Source: Mycobacterium sp. 1465703.0 (GTDB lineage: Bacteria; Actinomycetota; Actinomycetes; Mycobacteriales; Mycobacteriaceae). Taken from it: a stretch of DNA of 64,000 nt. The notes beneath the pieces were generated by a model. The model was not told where the DNA came from, ran no database searches, and saw only the letters and a program-made list of their open reading frames with translations. Location of the stretch: contig NZ_LZKU01000238.1 in assembly GCF_001672975.1 (NCBI RefSeq), positions 62,001 to 126,000 on the forward strand. The letters are read 5' to 3'. How positions within the stretch are numbered: position 1 is the stretch's first letter; every line of letters starts with the position of its first letter. The translations under genes were made by a program, and so were the position numbers. Shown here piece by piece: positions 57,957-64,000 of this stretch.

Positions 57957-59696
57957 ATGCTCGGAAAGTACCGGGTGGTCGACCATATCGTCGAGCACCT
58001 GACGAATCTCGGAGTCGACCACATCTTCGGTGTGGACGGCGCCAACATCGAGGACTTGTACGACGCGGCGCACTTCCGCTCCGCGATGAACGCGGTGCTG
58101 GCCAAGCACGAGTTTTCGGCGGCCACTATGGCCGATGGGTACAGCCGCAGCGGGTCGGGCCTGGGGGTGGTGGCGGCAACCTCGGGCGGCGGATCGCTGA
58201 ACCTCGTCGCGGGCCTGGGCGAAGCGCTTGCGAGCCGGGTGCCGGTGCTGGCATTGGTCGGCCAGCCCGCCAGCTCGATGGATGGACAGGGCAGCTTCCA
58301 GGACACCAGCGGCGCAAACGGATCGCTGAATGCCGAAGCGTTGTTCTCGGCGGTATCGGTGTTCTGCCGACGGCTGCGCACGCCGGCCGAGATCGTCACG
58401 CTGCTGCCGCGGGCCGTCGCCGCGGCGCGCACCGGCGGGCCGGCGGTGTTGTTGCTGCCCAAGGACATTCAGCAGGCATACATCGATGTCAAGCATGACG
58501 GTTATGACGGTGGTGAGGTGCGGGCGCGGCGCGGCGACCTGCATCCGATCATCCGGGCGCTGCGTGGCGCGCAGGGCCAGATCTCCATCATCGCCGGCGA
58601 ACAGGTCGCCCGTGACGACGCCCGGGACGAACTCGAAGAGCTTCGTGCGTTGCTGCACGCGCCCCTCGCCACCGTTCCGGACGCCAAGGACGTTGCCGGG
58701 CCGCCGGGCCCCGGGTCACCGTTCAGGTTGGGAGTGACCGGCGTGATGGGCCACCGCAATGTGGCCGACGTGGTGGCTGCCAGCGCGGTGTGCCTCATCG
58801 TCGGCACTCGGCTGACGGTCACCGCGCGCGGCGGTCTGGACGACGCACTGGCGGGGGTGCGGACGATCTCGATCGGGTCGGCGCCGCCTTACCTTCCCTG
58901 CACCCACGTGCATACCGAGGACTTGCGTGGCTCGCTGCACAAACTGACCCACGCGCTTCGCGGGCGTCTTCGAGCCGGTCCGCGCCTCGCTGGCGCAGGC
59001 CGGGTCAGCGAGATGACGCCGCCACCCTGCGCCGGACCTGGGGTGCGGTATCGCGACGCGATGGCGGTGCTGGACCGCGTCTTGCCCGACGGCGCCGACA
59101 TCGTGGTCGACGCCGGCAACACCGGCGCTGCGGCGATCCACTATCTCCCGGTGCGCTGCGGCGGCAGGTTCGTCGTCGCGCTCGGCATGGGCGGCATGGG
59201 CTATAGCTTCGGCGCCGGTATCGGAATGTCGTTCGGGCGGGCCAACAGTGGCCGGCCGCGCGGCCGCACCGTGGTGATTGCCGGCGACGGAGCGTTCTTC
59301 ATGCACGGCATGGAGGTGCACACCGCCGTGCAATACCGGCTACCGATGACGTTCGTCTTGTTCAACAACAACGCGCACGCCATGTGTGTGACCCGCGAGC
59401 AGCTGTTCTATGACGACTTGTACAGCTACAACCGGTTTCGGCCCAGCCGGCTGGGGGCCGGCCTGGCCGCAATGTTTCCGGATCTGACGTCGGTGGACGT
59501 CAGCGACGTCGATGGGTTGGCCGCGGCCATGGGCGCGGCGCTCGACATCGACGGCCCGGCGGTGGTCAGCGTCGAGTGCGCCGCAGACGAGATTCCGCCG
59601 TTCGCACCATTTCTCACTGCGGCACCCGCTAAAGGCGCTGCGGTGGAGCAGTTTTGCACTAAGGAGGACTGTACCAATGTCGCTGCCAGCGCTTGA
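57957..59696 (+). CDS. Thiamine diphosphate-dependent enzyme, acetolactate synthase-like
   Basis: 579 residues with the three ThDP-enzyme domains. In the PYR domain, the activating Glu52 is in AKHEFSAATMADGYSR. The C-terminal PP domain has the GDG...NN motif (GDG 443-445; NNN 470-472). It probably decarboxylates a 2-oxoacid and may join the two-carbon carbanion to an acceptor; the substrate is unknown. A true acetolactate synthase is unlikely because no regulatory subunit is near. Start ATG 57957 behind GGAG; ATG 57933 is an alternative. The end overlaps the SRPBCC gene by 20 bp. Confidence 0.85.
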   Translation: MLGKYRVVDHIVEHLTNLGVDHIFGVDGANIEDLYDAAHFRSAMNAVLAKHEFSAATMADGYSRSGSGLGVVAATSGGGSLNLVAGLGEALASRVPVLALVGQPASSMDGQGSFQDTSGANGSLNAEALFSAVSVFCRRLRTPAEIVTLLPRAVAAARTGGPAVLLLPKDIQQAYIDVKHDGYDGGEVRARRGDLHPIIRALRGAQGQISIIAGEQVARDDARDELEELRALLHAPLATVPDAKDVAGPPGPGSPFRLGVTGVMGHRNVADVVAASAVCLIVGTRLTVTARGGLDDALAGVRTISIGSAPPYLPCTHVHTEDLRGSLHKLTHALRGRLRAGPRLAGAGRVSEMTPPPCAGPGVRYRDAMAVLDRVLPDGADIVVDAGNTGAAAIHYLPVRCGGRFVVALGMGGMGYSFGAGIGMSFGRANSGRPRGRTVVIAGDGAFFMHGMEVHTAVQYRLPMTFVLFNNNAHAMCVTREQLFYDDLYSYNRFRPSRLGAGLAAMFPDLTSVDVSDVDGLAAAMGAALDIDGPAVVSVECAADEIPPFAPFLTAAPAKGAAVEQFCTKEDCTNVAASA

Positions 59697-60324
59697 GGAC
59701 ATTCCCGTTCTCATCGAAGGGGTCACCCGGATCGAAAGCAGCCCAAGGGAGAAGGCTACGCCGATCATCATGGACATGATGCGGTCGGTGTACCCACACG
59801 ATCAGGTCTTCGGCCAATACTGCACCGTCAACGATTACGTCGACTGTCCCCCCGACGAGTTGTACGAGTACATGGCCGACACCCGCAGCCTGGAGGAGTG
59901 GACCTACAGCCTGCGCGGGTTCACCCCCACCGATGAGCCCGGATTGTGGCTGGCCTTCGACCGGCTCGGTTCGGAGACCAAGATCTACACCCGCACCGTC
60001 GCCAATCCGCAGGCGCGGACCGTGGACTACCACTGCGCCTGGGATCAGGGCAAACACCTGTGGATGGTCTATCTGATGCGGGTCATTGACGCCCAGACCG
60101 TCCTCGACAAGCCGGGATCGGTTGTGCTGTGGACGAATTGCCATCACCCGTTCTATGACCACAACCCGTATCCGGAGACCGCCCCTGCGCAGCGACCGGT
60201 ATGGGTGGGCGACTTCTGGGACATGTTCGGCGCGGGGCATCTACTGGAGATGAAGAACCTCAAGGCGATCGCCGAGTATCGTCACCGGCACGGGCTGCCG
60301 GTAACGCCGGTCTGGATGAGGTGA
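59677..60324 (+). CDS. SRPBCC (START-like) domain protein
   Basis: 215 residues. The segment YVDCPPDELYEYMADTRSLEEW is typical of the SRPBCC/polyketide-cyclase fold that binds hydrophobic ligands in a deep cavity. It is preceded by about 45 residues not known to me. AAGGAGG at about 59661 sets the ATG at 59677, inside the end of the ThDP gene. Possible roles: cyclase, aldolase-like condensing enzyme or carrier of the pathway intermediate. The conserved HHPFYDHNPYP stretch is His/Tyr-rich and could be catalytic or metal-binding. Confidence 0.75.
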   Translation: MSLPALEDIPVLIEGVTRIESSPREKATPIIMDMMRSVYPHDQVFGQYCTVNDYVDCPPDELYEYMADTRSLEEWTYSLRGFTPTDEPGLWLAFDRLGSETKIYTRTVANPQARTVDYHCAWDQGKHLWMVYLMRVIDAQTVLDKPGSVVLWTNCHHPFYDHNPYPETAPAQRPVWVGDFWDMFGAGHLLEMKNLKAIAEYRHRHGLPVTPVWMR

Positions 60325-60331
60325 GCGCAGC

Positions 60332-61351
60332 ATGGATAAGCCCAACGTCAGCCTGATCGACGTCGCGACGTATCTGCCGGGCGAACCGATCCCCGCCGAT
60401 TATTACGCGCAATTCGCCGAATCCGACGACCTGCGTGACAACGTGATGTTCCGCGCTCCGAAGTTCCGCCACCACGTCGCCGCGGACGAGAGCTCTGTCG
60501 ACATGATCGAACGTGCGGCCCACGACCTGATCCGGCGGCACGGCCACGACGTCATCGAAGGCGCCGACGTGCTGATCACCCATACTCAGGTACCCGACAT
60601 GGCGTTCTACGGGCAGGGCGGCGCCATCGCGCACCGGCTGGGCATGCGGCCGTCCTGGGTGCTCGACCTCAATAATGGTGGCTGTGCCGCATTTGTGTTG
60701 GCGCTCAACGTCGCCCGAAAATTGTTGTCGGCGGGCGAAGGGCACACCGCGCTCATCGCTATCGCGCAGAACGCGGCCGGCCAATTCTTCGACCAACCGA
60801 CAATCCGCCGCAAGGCCCAATCGGCAGTGCCCGGCGACGGCGCCGCGGTGGGACTGGTCACGGTTGGCGACCAGTCGCCCATTCTGGATATCGAATGCCG
60901 CACCTACGGTGAGTATGCCGGTGAGATGGCGCTGTCCTACGACCCGCCGCGCAAGTGGTGGCAGGCCGGCCCCGGCGAGGGCAGCATCGGCTTCACCGAA
61001 AGCAAGCTCACCAAGGTGCTGGCCCGCGGCAACCGGCAGGTCCCCGAAGTGGCGCTCGCGGTGTGCGATCGAATCGGGTTGGACGCCAAAGACATCGACT
61101 TGCTGGTCACCAACCAGCCGAACAGGGCGTTTCTGCGCAATTGGCGTGATGCGCTCGAGGTGCCCCCGCAACGCCATCGCGACACATTCGATGAGTGCGG
61201 CAATCTGTTCGGCGCCGGGATCCCGATCAACCTGGACCGCGCGATCACCGACGGCCAGCTCAAGGGCGGGGAAGTGGTGATGATGGCGGCGTTCGCGCAC
61301 GCGGGTGACTTCGCCGGCGCCGCCGCGGTGTGCTGGGGCGGGCGCGGCTGA
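60332..61351 (+). CDS. KAS III-like acyltransferase/condensing enzyme with altered triad
   Basis: 339 residues with the FabH-type thiolase fold. Nucleophile Cys118 in LNNGGCAAFVLA. Where FabH has the catalytic His in HQAN this protein reads TNQPNR (N261), and the later Asn is kept in ECGNLFGAGIP (N291). The triad is therefore Cys-Asn-Asn by motif alignment. Such changes occur in KAS III-like enzymes that join acyl groups to O, N or C nucleophiles without decarboxylation. It starts 7 nt after the SRPBCC gene and overlaps the aminotransferase gene by 1 nt. Confidence 0.85.
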   Translation: MDKPNVSLIDVATYLPGEPIPADYYAQFAESDDLRDNVMFRAPKFRHHVAADESSVDMIERAAHDLIRRHGHDVIEGADVLITHTQVPDMAFYGQGGAIAHRLGMRPSWVLDLNNGGCAAFVLALNVARKLLSAGEGHTALIAIAQNAAGQFFDQPTIRRKAQSAVPGDGAAVGLVTVGDQSPILDIECRTYGEYAGEMALSYDPPRKWWQAGPGEGSIGFTESKLTKVLARGNRQVPEVALAVCDRIGLDAKDIDLLVTNQPNRAFLRNWRDALEVPPQRHRDTFDECGNLFGAGIPINLDRAITDGQLKGGEVVMMAAFAHAGDFAGAAAVCWGGRG

Positions 61352-62403
61352 TGCAACCCGTCTTGGGCCTGATGGCCGACGAGATCCGCGATGCGTTGCC
61401 CGACACGGTCGATCCTTTTGCCCTGTCGCTCAACGAGAATCCCTTTCCGCCGCTGCCGGCGGTGCGTTCGGCGTTGATTCACTCTGTCCGTGCGGCGAAC
61501 CGGTACCCGGAATTTCTGCCGCAGCGATTGCGCGACTTGATCGCCGCACATATCGGTGTGTCCGCCGACCGGGTGGTGCTGGGTGCCGGGGCGACGGGTG
61601 TGGTGTTGCAAGCCCTGCAGGCACTGACCTGCCCGGGTGACACGATGGCGATGGCATCACCGACCTTCGACGGTTATCCGATCGTCGCGCAGATGGCGCG
61701 GCTGAACTCGGCGCTCGTTCCGCTGGACGAACACGGCCACAACGACCTCGATGCGCTGGCCGATGCGGCCGCGGGCGCCCGAGTGGTGGTGCTGTGCCGG
61801 CCGCACAACCCCACCGGCACGCTGGAATCCACCGCCGACGTCATCCGGTTCCTGCGCCGGGTGCCCCGCGACACCGTGGTCCTGCTCGACGAGGCGTATA
61901 TCGAGTTCACCGCACCCCAGAACCATTTCGACGTAGCGGCATTGGTCACGCACTTCCCCAACGTGGTGGTGGTGCGGACCTTCTCCAAAGCCTACGGTCT
62001 GGCGGGGCTGCGAATCGGGTATGCGGTGGCATCCGACGAGCTGGCGCAGACGCTGTGGTCCCAACAACTGCCGTTCGGCATCGCGATCACCAGTCTGCTT
62101 GCGGTGGCGGCGTCCTATGACGCGGAAGACCAACTGCTGCGCCGGATCCGGTTGATCACTGCCGAACGCCGCTATCTCCGGATGCGGCTGAATGCAATGG
62201 GGATAAAAACGACCGATACGCACGCGAATTTCATGTATCTGCCTGCCAGCGGTAGGCAGTGTCGGCCGTGGCGCGAGGTTTTCGGCGACAGCGGGCCGCG
62301 GGTGCGGTGTTACGCCGACGGTGGCGCACGGATTACCGTGGGCGGCCGTGCGTCGACGGCGGCGGTGCTGTCGACGCTGCGAAAGTCCCCGCTCGGCCGC
62401 TAA
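61351..62403 (+). CDS. Pyridoxal-phosphate aminotransferase, HisC/aromatic type
   Basis: 350 residues, fold type I, HisC-like. Signatures: SLNENPFPPLPAV, VLGAGATGVVLQAL, CRPHNPTGT, LLDEAYIEF, and the PLP lysine in TFSKAYGLAGLRIGY. Members include histidinol-phosphate and aromatic amino acid aminotransferases. As a second copy outside the his operon, linked to a ThDP enzyme, it may supply a 2-oxoacid or aminate the product. Last gene of the operon. Confidence 0.87.
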   Translation: MQPVLGLMADEIRDALPDTVDPFALSLNENPFPPLPAVRSALIHSVRAANRYPEFLPQRLRDLIAAHIGVSADRVVLGAGATGVVLQALQALTCPGDTMAMASPTFDGYPIVAQMARLNSALVPLDEHGHNDLDALADAAAGARVVVLCRPHNPTGTLESTADVIRFLRRVPRDTVVLLDEAYIEFTAPQNHFDVAALVTHFPNVVVVRTFSKAYGLAGLRIGYAVASDELAQTLWSQQLPFGIAITSLLAVAASYDAEDQLLRRIRLITAERRYLRMRLNAMGIKTTDTHANFMYLPASGRQCRPWREVFGDSGPRVRCYADGGARITVGGRASTAAVLSTLRKSPLGR

Positions 62404-62420
62404 GTGCGGTAAGAAGGGGC

Positions 62421-62927
62421 GTGGCTGAATCACGACCGCAGAAACGTGATCCGATCGCCGCGGCGCGCGCCAACTGGGAACGCGCCGGGTGGGGTGACGT
62501 GACGCCGGGCATGGTCGCGGTGACCTCGGTGATGCGCGCGCACCAGATCCTGCTGGCCCGGGTCGAGACGGCGCTGCGGCCTTATGACCTGAGCTTCTCG
62601 CGATACGAATTGCTGCGGCTGCTGGCGTTCAGCCGGACCGGCGCGTTGCCCATCACCAAGGCCTCCGACCGGCTGCAGGTCCATGTCACCAGCGTGACCC
62701 ATGCGATCCGCCGGCTGGAGGCCGACGGGCTGGTTGAGCGGGTGCCCCACCCTACCGACGGGCGCACCACGCTGGTGCAGATCACCGACCTGGGCCGGTC
62801 CACGGTCGAGGACGCCACCGTCACGCTCAACAAGCAGGTGTTCGCCGACATCGGGATGACCGACGCCGAATCGCAGGAGCTGGCGTCCTGCATCGAAACG
62901 TTGCGCCGCAACACCGGCGACTTCTGA
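62421..62927 (+). CDS. MarR family transcriptional regulator
   Basis: 168 residues. Winged helix core LSFSRYELLRLLAFSRTGALPITKASDRLQVHVTSVTHAIRRLEADGLVER and the wing DGRTTLVQITDLG. It resembles Rv0737, which I recall directly following rslA in M. tuberculosis; here about 10 kb separates them. The GTG at 62421 follows AAGAAGGGG and lies 17 nt after the aminotransferase gene, so it may be co-transcribed with it. Confidence 0.9.
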   Translation: MAESRPQKRDPIAAARANWERAGWGDVTPGMVAVTSVMRAHQILLARVETALRPYDLSFSRYELLRLLAFSRTGALPITKASDRLQVHVTSVTHAIRRLEADGLVERVPHPTDGRTTLVQITDLGRSTVEDATVTLNKQVFADIGMTDAESQELASCIETLRRNTGDF

Positions 62928-62940
62928 CTTTCAGGCCCGC

Positions 62941-63825
62941 TCAGCTGCCGCGGAGCATCTCGATGACCGCGCTGAAGTCCTTATCGGCGTGGTCGGCAGC
63001 GAATTTCGCGTAAATCTCAGCGGCATGTGTGCCCAGCGGTGCCGCCGAACCGCTGGAGGACACCGCGTCCATCGCCAGCCCCAGGTCCTTGTTCATCAAC
63101 GCGGTAGCGAAACCCGGCTTGAAGTCATTGTTGGCCGGCGATGTCGGGACCGGGCCGGGGACAGGGCAATTGGTGTGGACGGCCCAACAGTTGCCGGTCG
63201 CCCCGGTGATGACGTCGAACAGGGACTGCGCGGACAAGCCGAGCTTCTCGGCCAGCAGGAACGCCTCGCCGATCGCGATCTGCTGCACCGCCAGCACCAT
63301 GTTGTTGCACACCTTGGCGGCCTGGCCCGCCCCGGCCGCGCCGCAGTGAATGATCTTGCCCGCCATGGGTTCCAGCACCGGCCGGGCCCGTTGCAGCGCC
63401 GCGTCGTCACCGCCCACCATGAATGCCAACGTTCCAGCGACGGCACCCTTGACCCCGCCCGAGACGGGCGCGTCCAGCTGTGCGACGCCGCTCGACTCCG
63501 CCAGCTGATGAACCTCGCGGGCATCGTTGACCGAGATCGTGGAGCTGTCGATGAACAGCGCGCCGGCTCGCGCGGCGGGCAGAATCTCGGCGTAGCAGCG
63601 TTTCACCAACTCACCGTTGGGCAGCATGGTGATAACCACGTCCGCGCCGGCCACGGCGCCGGTGGCGCTGTCGAATCCGGTGACTCCGGCCGAGACCGCT
63701 GCGGACAGCGCCGCGGGCACCGGGTCGAATCCGCGCACCGCATGTTTGGCGGCAACAAGATTCGTCGCCATCGGCGCGCCCATGTTGCCCAGCCCCAGGA
63801 AAGCCACCGTCAGGTGCTCGGTCAT
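62941..63825 (-). CDS. mmsB: 3-hydroxyisobutyrate dehydrogenase MmsB
   Basis: 294 residues. NAD motif FLGLGNMGAPMATN, substrate motif DAPVSGGVKGA and catalytic Lys171 in GAAGAGQAAKVCNNM. It oxidises 3-hydroxyisobutyrate to methylmalonate semialdehyde in valine breakdown. The ATG at 63825 has AGAAAGG upstream, just after the fadE9 stop; the pair fits the mmsB-fadE9-mmsA operon of M. tuberculosis (Rv0751c-Rv0753c). Confidence 0.93.
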   Translation of the reverse strand: MTEHLTVAFLGLGNMGAPMATNLVAAKHAVRGFDPVPAALSAAVSAGVTGFDSATGAVAGADVVITMLPNGELVKRCYAEILPAARAGALFIDSSTISVNDAREVHQLAESSGVAQLDAPVSGGVKGAVAGTLAFMVGGDDAALQRARPVLEPMAGKIIHCGAAGAGQAAKVCNNMVLAVQQIAIGEAFLLAEKLGLSAQSLFDVITGATGNCWAVHTNCPVPGPVPTSPANNDFKPGFATALMNKDLGLAMDAVSSSGSAAPLGTHAAEIYAKFAADHADKDFSAVIEMLRGS

Positions 63826-63838
63826 CTGCAAGACCTTT

Positions 63839-64000
63839 CTATGCGGTTGCGCGGAACCGCGCGGCTTCGGCCCGGCCGATGACCACTCGCATGATCTCGT
63901 TGGTCCCTTCCAGGATTCGGTGCACCCGCAGGTCGCGGACGATCTTTTCCAGACCATACTCGCGCAGATAACCGTAGCCGCCGTGCAGCTGCAGGGCTTT
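63839..64000 (-). CDS. fadE9: Acyl-CoA dehydrogenase FadE9, C-terminal part (runs off window)
   Basis: 53 codons and a TAG stop. The text matches the C-terminus of acyl-CoA dehydrogenases: [20 protein letters not shown], then [11 protein letters not shown], the FAD/adenine-contacting end. With mmsB directly downstream, it is most likely the isobutyryl-CoA dehydrogenase FadE9 of valine degradation. The gene continues beyond position 64000. Confidence 0.88.
   Translation of the reverse strand, partial: KALQLHGGYGYLREYGLEKIVRDLRVHRILEGTNEIMRVVIGRAEAARFRATA

Noticed and set aside
58716-59333. Minus-strand frames over the ThDP-enzyme gene
   Set aside because: The ThDP motifs are in the plus-strand frame; the minus frames are His/Arg-rich shadows without starts or motifs.

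Overview
The window is high-GC DNA from a mycobacterium, most likely a slow-grower. The evidence is GC-rich codon use, frequent GTG/TTG starts, ATGA/GTGA stop-start overlaps, a complete mycofactocin locus, and gene order that I recall from the M. tuberculosis Rv0688-Rv0751c interval (ferredoxin reductase, mft genes, S10 operon, atsA, spc operon, sppA, Rv0725c-type methyltransferases, fucA-serA2-xylB, secY-adk-mapA, sigL-rslA, Rv0737-type MarR, mmsB-fadE9). Species cannot be assigned by reading alone. Ortholog statements are from memory, not from a search.

Layout. 1-3014: the end of a ferredoxin reductase, an inositol-monophosphatase family enzyme and an aldo/keto reductase. 3076-11365: the mycofactocin locus, with mftR (co-transcribed with a DUF2332 gene) divergent from mftABCDEFG. 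11366-14390: a DHA2-type MFS exporter and its divergent TetR regulator, with a double operator between them. 14391-20306: the S10 ribosomal operon (rpsJ to rpsQ). 20395-28051: a metabolic island between the two ribosomal operons, with arylsulfatase, a PstS-like lipoprotein, two DUF4436 paralogues flanking a formylglycine-generating enzyme, HxlR and DoxX. 28153-32623: the spc operon (rplN to rplO) behind a clear promoter. 32604-35341: a luciferase-like monooxygenase and SppA. 35349-47886: six paralogous SAM-dependent methyltransferases in two groups of three, enclosing SDR, ADH, DapB-like, FucA, SerA2, XylB and GNAT genes. 48190-50863: secY-adk-mapA. 50861-54647: sigL-rslA behind a SigL-type promoter, followed closely by a flavin monooxygenase, a DUF4389 membrane protein and a methyltransferase. 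54634-62403: a MacB/FtsX-type ABC exporter divergent from a four-gene operon (ThDP enzyme, SRPBCC protein, KAS-III-like enzyme, HisC-like aminotransferase). 62421-64000: MarR, mmsB and the end of fadE9.

How the parts work together. The mft genes make and use the redox cofactor mycofactocin from a 29-residue peptide. The atsA sulfatase needs formylglycine at its CSPTR cysteine, and the maturase gene lies about 2.4 kb downstream. The most novel-looking segment is about 52.2-62.4 kb. It lies between rslA and the MarR gene, which I recall as neighbours in M. tuberculosis, and looks like an uncharacterised small-molecule pathway with its own exporter and possible SigL control. Its KAS-III-like enzyme appears to have Asn in place of the usual catalytic His.

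I saw no rRNA, tRNA, insertion sequence, phage gene or CRISPR array. Repeats are limited to a 48-bp element whose end supplies the stop codon of two methyltransferase genes, and short palindromes at promoters.
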